Shown: in pieces, positions 24,559 through 32,913 of the stretch
Position numbering within the stretch: position 1 is the first letter of the stretch
Layout of the letters: each line of letters opens with the position of its first letter
NCBI GenBank assembly: GCA_038534295.1
Contig: JBCAXA010000002.1
Span: 558,001-622,000 of the forward strand
DNA: 64,000 nt
Source: JBCAXA01 sp038534295
GTDB lineage: Bacteria > Pseudomonadota > Gammaproteobacteria > Steroidobacterales > Woeseiaceae
Direction: 5' to 3'
Program-made: the position numbers and the translations under genes
The notes under the pieces: model-generated
Told to the model about the DNA's origin: nothing
Databases searched by the model: none
Seen by the model: the letters and a program-made list of their open reading frames with translations, nothing else

Positions 24559-25752
24559 TTAGTCGCCAGCGACGGTGGCCTCGACGCGTACGTCGACACG
24601 AACTTCATCACTGACCCACGTCGTGTCTTCCCATTCGCCGACACCGACGCCCAACTCGAGACGTGACAACTCGGCGGTGCCCATCAAAACGCGCGTGTGT
24701 CCATCGGTTTCGACCGTGAACCGTAAAATCACCGGCGTTGCTTTGCCTTTAATAACCAACTGTCCGTCGGCCGCAAAACCGCTGTCTTCTTGGCGAAATT
24801 GAAAGGCTCGATAAAACGCCTCGGGATGGTTGGCAACGTCAAACCACTCGCTGGTCTTGAGGGTCGAATTGCGATCTTCGTCGTTCGCTTCGACAGCGCC
24901 TGTGTTGATCGTTACCTCGAAAGCGCCAGCGGCGAGATTGTTACCGTCAAACCGGAGCTCGGCCGTCCATTCTTGCCAGACGCCGTCGAAGGATGCGCCG
25001 GCCTGGTCGCCGGTGAAACGTACGCTACTTGCCGCGTAGTCAATGTCCCACAGCGGCAAGTCCGAGCTGGGGCCGATCGACGGCGCGTCCGCGGGACTGT
25101 TTGTGGGGCTCGCAGCGGCGGCAACTACGTCGCGGCTGCCGGTCGATTCCCCCGGTGTCGTCAACCACCAGGCGCCGCCGGCCAAAACAACGATACCGGT
25201 CACAACGGTCGGTGCGGACGTCATACGCGCCAGCACGCCGTCTTTGTCGACGATTGCGTGTTTCAAGGCGCCGAGGATATGTACTACTGCGATAACAAAC
25301 AGCGTCTTTGCCAGAATTTCGTGGATGTCTTCCAGCCGATCGGCAAGCGCCGGCGCTTTCTCGACAAAGTCGGGTAGCTGAATCAGATTGAACCAGCTTA
25401 CCGAGAAACCGTACGCCGACGACATCAACCACCCGGTGATCGGCAGCGCGAACATGAGGATGTACAGCGACCAGTGACTGATGTGCGAAGCGGCCACCTG
25501 CCACTTCGGCATCGTGTTGGGCAATTTCGGCGGCGCCGCAATCAAGCGCCACGCGAGTCGCAGCAGTGCCAGCGTCAACACCGTAATGCCCACCGACTTG
25601 TGATTCGCAATCAGGGCCAACTCGCGCAGCATTGACCCGCTTTCCTCGGCATACTCGGCCGCTTCATGCAGCACGTATTGCAAAACGATTAATGCCGCGA
25701 TAGTCCAATGAAAAAGTTTCGATAGCGTGTGGTACTGCGACAGATCTTTCAT
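24559..25752 (-). CDS. Cytochrome b561 - YceI fusion protein
   Basis: A 397-residue two-module protein. Residues 1-180 are a cytochrome b561 with four membrane helices and the haem-ligand histidines (LFHWTIA, NHKSVG, ISHWSLY, DIHEILAKTLF). A fifth hydrophobic segment follows (about 190-210), then an Ala/Ser/Pro-rich linker. A periplasmic YceI domain (about 235-397, WDIDYAASSVRF to WVSDEVRVDVRV) is a lipocalin-like barrel that binds isoprenoid or amphiphilic molecules. A membrane b-haem tied to a quinone-like binder suggests electron transfer to a bound isoprenoid, which is inference. ATG 25752 is preferred to TTG 25764. Confidence 0.9.
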   Translation of the reverse strand: MKDLSQYHTLSKLFHWTIAALIVLQYVLHEAAEYAEESGSMLRELALIANHKSVGITVLTLALLRLAWRLIAAPPKLPNTMPKWQVAASHISHWSLYILMFALPITGWLMSSAYGFSVSWFNLIQLPDFVEKAPALADRLEDIHEILAKTLFVIAVVHILGALKHAIVDKDGVLARMTSAPTVVTGIVVLAGGAWWLTTPGESTGSRDVVAAAASPTNSPADAPSIGPSSDLPLWDIDYAASSVRFTGDQAGASFDGVWQEWTAELRFDGNNLAAGAFEVTINTGAVEANDEDRNSTLKTSEWFDVANHPEAFYRAFQFRQEDSGFAADGQLVIKGKATPVILRFTVETDGHTRVLMGTAELSRLELGVGVGEWEDTTWVSDEVRVDVRVEATVAGD

Positions 25753-25951
25753 GGAGCGGCACAACTCTCGGTGGCGTTAAGGAGGGCGACTCTTACGCAG
25801 GCGCCCACGTTGGCGTAAAACGCCGCTACGGTAGCGCAGAGATGCGCCGGGACCAAATGCCCACGCGCGGCCGATGTTTGCGCTTCACCAATGCCCCTTA
25901 GTCGGCCGCAACCACGACTTGACTCAGCCGTGTCGAAGGTTTGAGTTGTTC

Positions 25952-26788
25952 ATGTGCTATGCTGGTCACGTGAACGACGAGCGTCACGGCAGCGCATCGA
26001 AGTCCGCAACCGTACACAGCGTGGTAGTTGCGGTGCATATCCTTGAGCTTCTTGCCGACCGCGGTCGACCGCAGCGGGTCACCGACATTGCCACCCATCT
26101 CGGCATGACTAAAGCGCGTATCTCGCGGCATCTCAGCACCCTGGCTGGTCTTGGCCTCGTCGCCAAGGTGCCGGACAACAGCGGTTACCGCCTCGGTTCG
26201 ATGCTGTTTCGACTGGCCAATGCCGCGTCGGAGCAGTACGAAATTACCAATATTGCATCGCGCTACATGCTGGCATTGCGCAATCGTATTGGCGAGGCGC
26301 TTCTGCTTGCGATTCCAGCCGGCGGCGATGCGTTGGTCGTCTCAACCATTGGTAGCGGCAAGCCGCTTACTCCGCAAATCTCGCGCGGCGAGCGCTATGC
26401 GATACCGGCATCGCCGACCGCCTGGGTGGTGCTTGCGTTCTCGCCGGGGTTCGTTAGGGAACGCGTGGTCATGCACCGCACGGACCGGAATGCCATGCGT
26501 GATGACGCGCTGGATATGAGCACGGTGCGGGCGAAGATCGATCAGATTCGCCAGCGCTACTACGAGTTTGAGCTGGATCCGCACGACGCTGGTTTTTCTG
26601 TCCTGTCGGCGCCGATCTTCGATCACACCGAAAAACTCGAAGCGGCACTGACGATCGTGATGAACCGGCGGCAAAACGACGACGTCTACGACGTGCGGCA
26701 TTTGCCGCAGCTCAAGAAAACCGTGGTCGAGATTTCAAGCGCGCTTGGCTCGGTGGAAATGGCCGACAAGATGGCGGCAACGCTCTGA
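25952..26788 (+). CDS. IclR-family transcriptional regulator
   Basis: About 278 residues. The N-terminal winged helix (VVVAVHILELLADRG to MTKARISRHLSTLAGLGLV) is followed by the IclR effector domain (RNRIGEALLLAIPAGGDALVV, AIPASPTAWVVLAF, GFSVLSAPIFDHTEKLEAAL). Start choice is weak: ATG 25952 or GTG 25970 both fit, and the frame is open from 25874. It is divergent from the b561-YceI gene and convergent with the free-standing YceI gene, so it is a candidate regulator of either one. Effector unknown. Confidence 0.88.
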   Translation: MCYAGHVNDERHGSASKSATVHSVVVAVHILELLADRGRPQRVTDIATHLGMTKARISRHLSTLAGLGLVAKVPDNSGYRLGSMLFRLANAASEQYEITNIASRYMLALRNRIGEALLLAIPAGGDALVVSTIGSGKPLTPQISRGERYAIPASPTAWVVLAFSPGFVRERVVMHRTDRNAMRDDALDMSTVRAKIDQIRQRYYEFELDPHDAGFSVLSAPIFDHTEKLEAALTIVMNRRQNDDVYDVRHLPQLKKTVVEISSALGSVEMADKMAATL

Positions 26789-26793
26789 AAAAG

Positions 26794-26822
26794 CGAAGGG
26801 CCGCGTTTGCGGCCCTTCGTGT
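26794..26822. terminator. Bidirectional terminator between IclR and YceI genes
   Basis: A perfect 11-base-pair stem (CGAAGGGCCGC with GCGGCCCTTCG) and a 4-base loop. On the minus strand it is followed by CTTTTTC, a good terminator for the YceI gene. On the plus strand it is followed by TGTTTC, a weaker one for the iclR gene. Confidence 0.9.
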
Positions 26823-26841
26823 TTCGCCGGTTGAATGCCCG

Positions 26842-27435
26842 TCAGTTCTGCGGCATTTCGACCTGGATGTCGATCGTCACCTCATCGCCTACGTTTGGCG
26901 CGAATTTGCCGAGCCCCCAGTCGGAGCGCAGCAGCGTCGTCGATGCCGAGATACCGATCGTCGGGACCTTGCGCATCGGATGATTCGCGGCTTTGTTGAT
27001 CGTGGCGGCGAGCGTGACCGGCTTGGTCATGCCCTTGATGGTCAAATCGCCCGTCACGTCGAAGGTGTTGTCGCCGGTCTTCGTGACGCTGGTCGAGTCG
27101 AACGAAATTGACGGGTGATTCGCGGTATCGAAAAAGTCGTCGCCGTTCAGGTGCTCGTCGAATTTGGCGACTCGACTGTTGATGCTCGCGGCATCGATTA
27201 CCACGTTGATTTTGCTGTTCTCGGGGTTCGCGCTGTCGAGATCTAGCGTCGCGTCGAAGTTATCGAAGCCGACGTGTGGGTTAGAGAAACCGAGATGGCT
27301 GTAGGAGAACGTAATGTAGGCGTGGGTCTTATCGAGGCCGTAGGCGCCTGACGGCATCTCGGACATATCGGCCGAAGCCGTGGCGGCAAAACTCAGGATT
27401 GTGGCGGCAATGGTCGTTCGCGCGATGGTGATCAT
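26842..27435 (-). CDS. Periplasmic YceI family protein
   Basis: A 197-residue exported lipocalin-like protein. The signal peptide is MITIARTTIAATILSFAATASA. The YceI domain starts at YGLDKTHAYITFSYSHLG, continues with FDEHLNGDDFFDTANHPSISF and the block GDLTIKGMTKPVTL, and ends DEVTIDIQVEM. The family binds polyisoprenoids or fatty amides in the periplasm. It is a close paralogue of the C-terminal half of the b561-YceI protein 1 kb away. It converges on the iclR gene across a shared terminator. Confidence 0.93.
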   Translation of the reverse strand: MITIARTTIAATILSFAATASADMSEMPSGAYGLDKTHAYITFSYSHLGFSNPHVGFDNFDATLDLDSANPENSKINVVIDAASINSRVAKFDEHLNGDDFFDTANHPSISFDSTSVTKTGDNTFDVTGDLTIKGMTKPVTLAATINKAANHPMRKVPTIGISASTTLLRSDWGLGKFAPNVGDEVTIDIQVEMPQN

Positions 27436-27673
27436 TCGTCGGATTCTCCAATGAGTGATGAGAATTTAAGGCCGGCAGCATGATTGGCGGCTCGGCGTGC
27501 AAAAGCAAGACCCGCACGGTAGATCCGATATCACACTGATGTGCATTGCAGACCGCGTCTAGGGCCTTCGGTTCCTAGCGGATTGTATCGATCTCTCTCA
27601 CTGTCATGCAGCTGACACCTTGTGCTCGCGCAGCTGCGCTAATATCGCGCGGGCGACGACAAAGGGCTGGGAC

Positions 27674-28210
27674 ATGCCAAAAATTGACCGTAGCGGTGTT
27701 GAACCCATCGAGCGCCAGGCCTATCCCGGCCGGCTGCGCAAGCGCACCAACGGCTGCTGGAAGTGGCGTCTTTCCGATGCCGGCGGACTCACGCAGTTCG
27801 GTGCCGGTGAGGTTCGCCTCGAGCCTGGCGCATCGACGGGGCTCTATCACTGGCACGTCAATGAGGATGAGTTCGTCTACATCTTGGAAGGCGAGGTTAC
27901 GATGATCGAAGGCGACACCGAAACGGTGCTTCGTGCCGGTGACAGTGCGGCATTCAAGGCAGGGAACCCTGTCGGTCACACCTTTGAAAATCGCGGCGAC
28001 ACTGCGGTACGTCTGCTTGAAGTCGGTACGCGGCACGCAGATGGCGAAACGGCCTACTACCCAGGTCTCGATCAGGTCTATCGGCGGACCAGCAGCGGCA
28101 TGCATTTCGAAACAAGGAGCGGGCAACGGATCGCCGCCACGGACGAAGTCGAGCGGCTCGCTGCCGACCCTGAAAATCTGAAACCGCAATCCGCGCTCGA
28201 CATCGAGTAG
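27674..28210 (+). CDS. Cupin-domain protein
   Basis: A 178-residue cytoplasmic protein with one conserved beta-barrel cupin. Motif 1 is HWHVNEDEFVYILEGEV, with metal ligands His, His and Glu. Motif 2 is AGNPVGHTFENR. It resembles bacterial cupins with an N-terminal strand extension and a C-terminal tail (YYPGLDQVYRR). The frame is open from 27606, but the ATG at 27674 follows an AAGGGCTGGG ribosome site. Reaction unknown; such proteins include sugar isomerases, oxalate decarboxylase-like enzymes and regulators. Confidence 0.85.
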   Translation: MPKIDRSGVEPIERQAYPGRLRKRTNGCWKWRLSDAGGLTQFGAGEVRLEPGASTGLYHWHVNEDEFVYILEGEVTMIEGDTETVLRAGDSAAFKAGNPVGHTFENRGDTAVRLLEVGTRHADGETAYYPGLDQVYRRTSSGMHFETRSGQRIAATDEVERLAADPENLKPQSALDIE

Positions 28211-28236
28211 CTGTTAACGCACCCCGGTGCCGGGTC

Positions 28237-29256
28237 TCACGGGTAGTGCGCGAATGGGATTGAATTGCGCCCAAATCTGACGCTGAATGCCAGCACGGTC
28301 GCGTCATCCGGCTCGGTGCGAATGCGCTCGGCTGCGGAGTCCTCAAAATCGTGATGGCGGCGCATTTCACGACCGAGGGTTACGTCGAGACGTGTGCGGT
28401 TGCCGAGTTGGCGGCTCAGCGCAACCTCGGCCCGAACCGCCCGAACCCGATATCGGAAGGTGTCGCTGAAATCATCGGTAAAGACGTGCCAGGTGCTGCC
28501 AGCCGGGTACACCCGCGCCGACAACTGCCAGCGGCCAGGAATGTCTATGTCGACGCTTGGCTCTGGCAACACCAAACGCCAGCGTACGCTCGGGCGGTCG
28601 AGCACGAGCCCGATCAGCGGATAGAGCAGCGGCTCGCCAAAACGACGGTCGTGGGCGAGGCCAATTTGCAGTGCGGCAGATTCGTGCCAGGGTTTCCGCC
28701 ATTCGATCCGGCCCGTGGTCAGCACGCTGTCGCGGTCGAGTCGTTCGAACGGGTCTTTAATCGCATTCGATGACACGGCAACGCCGGGTGCGATTTGGAC
28801 GATGGCATGTCCGCCACCATATTCACGTCGGATGCTCAGCGGGAACTGGACGCGATGCAGATCGCGATTGCGGCTGGATACGCCGTCGTAGGTGTAGCGC
28901 GTGTATTGATAGTCGAGGCCGAAGCCTAGTCGCGTTCGATCGCTGTGTGCCGTCACATAGCAACCGGTGGCGTGATTTTCGCGACCGCTCAAGCTGGCAC
29001 CAGCCGGCGTCGGCAATGGTTCTTCGGCAATGTCGGCAATCCGTAGAGCAAGTCGCAACGAGCCCGTCGCAACGTCGCGGTGTGAGTCAACGCAGGCATA
29101 ACCTACTGAGGCGAGACCAATATTTAGACTGCATAGCAAGCCAATCGGAAACCTTAATCGCAACAAAGTGGTGCTTTTAGTTCGCGTCCGGAGTGACTCG
29201 GCCAACGGAGCGCCACAACTCGCCGCAAAGCCAACGCGAATTCCAGATACGCTCAC
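28237..29256 (-). CDS. Probable outer-membrane beta-barrel protein, uncharacterised
   Basis: Up to 339 residues. A hydrophobic export signal (FPIGLLCSLNIGLASVGYA) lies about 35 residues inside the longest frame. The true start is therefore probably a TTG near base 29160 rather than the GTG at 29256, and the first 30 residues look non-coding. The mature part alternates polar and aromatic residues in strand-like blocks (LGFGLDYQYTRYTYDG, YGGGHAIVQIAPGVAV, VLAFSVRFGRNSI), consistent with a barrel. I cannot name a family with confidence; the DUF6268-type porin-like group is a possibility. Confidence 0.6.
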   Translation of the reverse strand: MSVSGIRVGFAASCGAPLAESLRTRTKSTTLLRLRFPIGLLCSLNIGLASVGYACVDSHRDVATGSLRLALRIADIAEEPLPTPAGASLSGRENHATGCYVTAHSDRTRLGFGLDYQYTRYTYDGVSSRNRDLHRVQFPLSIRREYGGGHAIVQIAPGVAVSSNAIKDPFERLDRDSVLTTGRIEWRKPWHESAALQIGLAHDRRFGEPLLYPLIGLVLDRPSVRWRLVLPEPSVDIDIPGRWQLSARVYPAGSTWHVFTDDFSDTFRYRVRAVRAEVALSRQLGNRTRLDVTLGREMRRHHDFEDSAAERIRTEPDDATVLAFSVRFGRNSIPFAHYP

Positions 29257-29539
29257 GGTTGATTCGAGCGAACCGTCACGGTGATGGTCTCAATGCGCGA
29301 ACAGGCTAAGCCTTTTCGTGCGCATGTCGTGTGCGCTATCGATCGTTGTTCGAACCAGTGCCTGGATGCTAACAATGGCAATGCCTCCGTTTGCGCTGAC
29401 ACATTGGTGATGATCGCCGGTTTGTTACTGGCGCTTTGCCGATCCCACGCAGCTCACTGGCCGGTTGCCAATTTGCTGAGCTGATACGTGTCCGTCCTCG
29501 CCGGAGCTTCTGTGCGCTTTGGAACAAAGGAATTCACCG

Positions 29540-29995
29540 ATGAGATTGTCTTTGCCCCTTGTAGCAAGTGTGTTTTTTGTGTCGACGGTTCCCGCAATCG
29601 GTCAGGACACGACGGATCAAGACCTGATCGAAACAGCCAGCGAGCTGGATACCGGAATGGGTGCGGAACTGTACTTTTATATCACGCGCCCGACACGGTC
29701 GTTCGAGGACGTGGTCAAGATCTTGCCCGCGCACATGGATTTTGTGCACACCATCGAGGACGGCGGGATCATGGTGATGGGCGGTCAAATTACACCAGAA
29801 GGCGCTGATGACGCCGGCGGTCTGGGCATCATTGTCATTCGCGCAAGCTCGTTTGAAGAGGCGCGCGCGATTGCCGATCGCGATCCGGCACACGCGTCCG
29901 GCGCCCGTACGTATGAGCTCTACAAATGGAACATCAATGAGGGTTCGACGACCATTCGCTTGAAGTTCTCCGATCAGACATTCGTATTGGAATAG
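29540..29995 (+). CDS. Secreted YciI-like protein
   Basis: A 151-residue protein with a signal peptide (MRLSLPLVASVFFVSTVPAIGQ) and a YciI/ferredoxin-like domain. It shows HMDFVHTIEDGGIMVMGG, then IIVIRASSFEEARAIADRDP, then YELYKWNINEG. YciI-type domains carry a His/Asp pair thought to act in catalysis; here the His of AHMDFV and the Asp of ADRDPAH are retained. Export is unusual for the family. AAAGGA precedes the ATG by 8 bases. It stands alone. Function unknown. Confidence 0.78.
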   Translation: MRLSLPLVASVFFVSTVPAIGQDTTDQDLIETASELDTGMGAELYFYITRPTRSFEDVVKILPAHMDFVHTIEDGGIMVMGGQITPEGADDAGGLGIIVIRASSFEEARAIADRDPAHASGARTYELYKWNINEGSTTIRLKFSDQTFVLE

Positions 29996-30064
29996 CGAGG
30001 CGACGAAAACCCGCATCGGCGCGAACGCCACTCGTGTGTCACGGCGGTGCGAATTGCAGTTCGC

Positions 30065-30622
30065 CTAGTTCTGGCGAGCGGCGCGCCAGATCGTTGGCGA
30101 CAGCAGCAATGCACCGCATTGCCACAGAATCACGAGCGGTACGATGTGGATGGCGCCGCGCGTCGCAAACTCGAACGTTTCGCCGCTGAAATCCGGTTGC
30201 ACCCGTATATCGGCCACAGGTATTGCTACCAGCGCGACAGCCAGCGGCGACACGTAGCCAAGCCACACGCCAGTATCCGCCGGATCGTCAAATCCAAAGC
30301 GTAGCCGCGCGTACAGGTCCGTGGCGTGCAGTGACCGCCATAGCTTGTCGACAAACCGGCGCAATCGCCGTCTAGCGGCGCGATTGCGGATAATGCGTAG
30401 TATCGTCATGCCATCGCTGGCGTCGCTCTTCGATTCGGTGCGAGTTTGCGCTTCATCCGCCGACGGTTCGGCGAGATCGAATTCAAAGCGCGCTAAGCCG
30501 AACAACCATCGAACTGAAACAACGCGCGTTTGGTCGCCTGGCCAAGCCGCTTCCCAGCGAAAGCCAATCGGCACCACCAGCAGCGTTAGCAGCACCAGGC
30601 CGATAACAGCGACGATTGTCAT
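30065..30622 (-). CDS. DUF2953 membrane protein
   Basis: A 185-residue protein with a hydrophobic N-terminal helix (TIVAVIGLVLLTLLVVPIGF), an acidic linker, and the DUF2953 core (LRFGFDDPADTGVWLGYVSPLAVAL, then VQPDFSGETFEFATRGAIHIVPLVIL). In Bacillus the homologue YtfI is encoded next to the GerW/YtfJ spore protein gene. The same pairing appears here, 26 bases downstream of a GerW gene, in an organism not expected to sporulate. Function unknown. Confidence 0.85.
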   Translation of the reverse strand: MTIVAVIGLVLLTLLVVPIGFRWEAAWPGDQTRVVSVRWLFGLARFEFDLAEPSADEAQTRTESKSDASDGMTILRIIRNRAARRRLRRFVDKLWRSLHATDLYARLRFGFDDPADTGVWLGYVSPLAVALVAIPVADIRVQPDFSGETFEFATRGAIHIVPLVILWQCGALLLSPTIWRAARQN

Positions 30623-30648
30623 GAGCTACAGCGCCTATCGACTTTTGG

Positions 30649-31011
30649 TCAAGCGCTTTCGCCGTTGCCATTCCGTCTTGCTGTCACTGCTTTGCTCGCT
30701 GTCTCTGCGATTTTCTCGAGCGCCGACGCGGTGCCAGATTTGATCGGCTCGAGGCGAACGCCGTCGTCGTTAACGATGACGATGGCGACCGGTTTGACAC
30801 CGCCACCGCCGCCGGTGCCGCCACCGTGGCCACTGCCTTTTTGGGGCTCGTCGCCCTGACCGCCGCCGGCCCCGAAACCGAAACCGACACTGACCAGCGG
30901 GATCAGTGTATGTCCTTGAATGGTGATCGGTTCACCGACGACCGTCTTGGTCGTCAGCATCTTTTCGATTTCGTCCACCGCTTTGCCAAACAGACCCTGG
31001 ACGTCTTCCAT
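30649..31011 (-). CDS. GerW/YtfJ family protein
   Basis: A 120-residue cytoplasmic protein of the Spore_YtfJ family. It shows the N-terminal LFGKAVDEIEKMLTTKTVVGEPI, then IPLVSVGFGFGAGGG, a glycine-rich loop, and the strand VKPVAIVIVNDDGVRL. In Bacillus GerW is needed for a germination response, but homologues are widespread in non-sporulating bacteria with unknown roles. GGAG lies about 7 bases before the ATG. It forms a two-gene unit with the DUF2953 gene. Confidence 0.9.
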   Translation of the reverse strand: MEDVQGLFGKAVDEIEKMLTTKTVVGEPITIQGHTLIPLVSVGFGFGAGGGQGDEPQKGSGHGGGTGGGGGVKPVAIVIVNDDGVRLEPIKSGTASALEKIAETASKAVTARRNGNGESA

Positions 31012-31213
31012 CGCTCCATCTCCCGATCAATGAGTTGCCGATATTCTGGAGGCGTGAGGTCGGCGGCGTCGATACGCGGTTGCCGCAATGAAATGCGGGC
31101 GGTCCAACCGCAGCGATTCATCGGCCAAGTCATTTGTGACCGATACCTAGCTGCGCTCTAGCGCTTATCGGCAGTCCTGGAGAAGCTCCTGCGGGTGCCG
31201 TGGCCGCCGTCCG

Positions 31214-31732
31214 CTAAGCAGCGAGCGCGACGCGAAGCTGCTGCCGTGCTCGAAACAGGCGGGTCAGCACGGCGCCGCGTCGCAGCCCCAGTTTCTCAGC
31301 GATGTCGGCGGCCGAATAGCCCAGCAGCGCCTGCATCGCTAGCGGTTGCCGGTACTTCTTATTCAACTTGCCGATGGCGCGCTGCAATTCGTCGGTTCCG
31401 TGGTCTTCCGCGACCGCGAGCCGGGTCAGTTCATCGCCGTGCAGCCTGTCGATATCGACGGTTTGCACACGCCTACGTTGGACCTGACGGACGAATTCTC
31501 GGCGCACGATCGTTAGTAGCCAGGCCTTTACCGACGATTCGTCGCGAAGGCCATCAATCTTCCGCCATGCGCGCAGCATCGCTTCCTGGACTACGTCCTG
31601 CGCGAGCTCAGGATCGCGGCTGAGCGAAAGTGCGTAGCGCTGCATGTCCTGTGCAAGCGGCAGTATCAGTTGATTGAATCGCTGCTTGCTGCATGGCGTC
31701 TGCGTCGTGGTTGCGGCGTTGTCGCTGTTCAT
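31214..31732 (-). CDS. RNA polymerase sigma factor, ECF type
   Basis: A 172-residue ECF sigma factor. Region 2 is LAQDVVQEAMLRAWRKIDGL with SSVKAWLLTIVRREFVR. Region 4 is LAMQALLGYSAADIAEKLGL with RRGAVLTRLFRARQQL. No anti-sigma gene is recognisable next to it; the gap downstream leads to the GerW gene. It is divergent from an alpha/beta hydrolase gene, and a palindrome lies in the shared upstream region. Confidence 0.9.
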   Translation of the reverse strand: MNSDNAATTTQTPCSKQRFNQLILPLAQDMQRYALSLSRDPELAQDVVQEAMLRAWRKIDGLRDESSVKAWLLTIVRREFVRQVQRRRVQTVDIDRLHGDELTRLAVAEDHGTDELQRAIGKLNKKYRQPLAMQALLGYSAADIAEKLGLRRGAVLTRLFRARQQLRVALAA

Positions 31733-31821
31733 CGATTCGAGTCTCCTCAGTGTTGGCCACGACCAACGTCGCGACGGGACGACGAGATGCTCACCACTTG
31801 GCCAGACGACGACAACGGAGA

Positions 31822-31839
31822 AATTCGTTGCGACGAATT
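31822..31839. promoter_or_regulatory. 18-base palindrome in a divergent promoter region
   Basis: AATTCGT-TGCG-ACGAATT is a perfect inverted repeat with 7-base arms and a 4-base centre. It lies 90 bases before the ECF sigma start and about 175 bases before the hydrolase start. It is a plausible operator or mRNA hairpin. Nothing identifies the protein that would bind it. Confidence 0.35.
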
Positions 31840-32012
31840 AGCGCAACTAAACACGTTGATCGGTCGGTCTCTCCGGCACCTGATGCGGTCAATTTAGATT
31901 TCCTATCCCGACAACAGTCAGAATTGATTTGTCACTGCTGAACGCTGCACGGACTATCACCGCCATCGACGGCGGCGTAAAAACTTGCCGCAGCGGCCCG
32001 GAGAGAGAGGAA

Positions 32013-32882
32013 ATGAGTCAGCCAACGACCTACAAGACGCAGAATGTCAACGCTGTAGAGGTCTTTTATCGTGAAGCCGGTGATCCGTCGGCGCCGGTGC
32101 TGCTGTTGCTGCACGGCTTTCCGTCATCCAGTCACCAGTTTCGCAATCTAATTCCGCTGTTGGCCGATCGGTATCGCGTGATCGCGCCCGATCTTCCCGG
32201 CTTCGGGTCGACCAAAGCCCCGCCGCGCGGCGAATTCGATTACACCTTCGACAACCTTGCCGACACCATCGACGCGTTTACCGAAGCGCTTGGATTAGAT
32301 CGCTTTGCGATGCTCGTCTTTGACTACGGTGCGCCGGTCGGTTTTCGAATTGCAGTGAAGCACCCCGAACGAATCACCGCGATCATCACCCAAAACGGCA
32401 ACGCGTACGAGGAAGGTCTGACGGACGGCTGGATACCGCTACGGGCCTACTGGGACAACCCGTCGGATGAAAATCGCAACGCGCTGCGTGCCTTCTTCGC
32501 GCGGGAGACGACCGAGTGGCAATACACCGAGGGGGCACCGAACGATCGCAAGAATCGAATCAGCCCGGATGCCATCAATCACGATCAGGCCATTCTGGAT
32601 AGAGACCCCGATGTTCAGCTCGATTTGTTTGCTGACTACCAAAGCAATGTTGCGGCATACCCGATTTGGCAGGCGTACCTGCGCGAATATCAGCCGCCTG
32701 TGCTCGCCGTCTGGGGACGCAACGATCCGTTTTTTGCGCCGGTCGGTGCCGAAGCATTCAAGCGTGACGTCCCAGGCGCGGTGGTCGAATTGCTCGATGC
32801 AGGGCACTTCTCGCTCGAGACACACGTCGACGAAGTCGCGGCAAGTATTCGTCGATTCCTATCGGCGGTGCTGACCGACTGA
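32013..32882 (+). CDS. Alpha/beta hydrolase with Asp nucleophile (epoxide hydrolase/dehalogenase type)
   Basis: A 289-residue cytoplasmic hydrolase. HGFPSSSHQFRNLI and PDLPGFG are the oxyanion and strand motifs. The nucleophile is Asp104 in LVFDYGAPVG rather than Ser. GRNDPFF carries the acid and AGHFSLE the catalytic His. An Asp nucleophile places it with epoxide hydrolases and haloalkane dehalogenases. The substrate cannot be read from sequence. Frame open from 31929, but the ATG at 32013 has GAGAGAGGA just upstream and homology begins there. Confidence 0.88.
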   Translation: MSQPTTYKTQNVNAVEVFYREAGDPSAPVLLLLHGFPSSSHQFRNLIPLLADRYRVIAPDLPGFGSTKAPPRGEFDYTFDNLADTIDAFTEALGLDRFAMLVFDYGAPVGFRIAVKHPERITAIITQNGNAYEEGLTDGWIPLRAYWDNPSDENRNALRAFFARETTEWQYTEGAPNDRKNRISPDAINHDQAILDRDPDVQLDLFADYQSNVAAYPIWQAYLREYQPPVLAVWGRNDPFFAPVGAEAFKRDVPGAVVELLDAGHFSLETHVDEVAASIRRFLSAVLTD

Positions 32883-32913
32883 GTCGATTAGCGTTTCGCT
32901 GCAGCGCGCGGCC

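Noticed and set aside
29281..29484. Plus-strand 67-codon frame in the gap before the YciI-like gene.
   Set aside because: No convincing ribosome site or family resemblance, and composition is ordinary for a chance frame in GC-rich DNA.
30954..31133. Minus-strand 59-codon frame between the ECF sigma and GerW genes, with a protein-like stretch (DLTPPEYRQLIDREMERW); considered as a small anti-sigma gene.
   Set aside because: It overlaps the well-supported start of the GerW gene by 58 bases in another frame, has no membrane or zinc motif, and matches no anti-sigma family I know.
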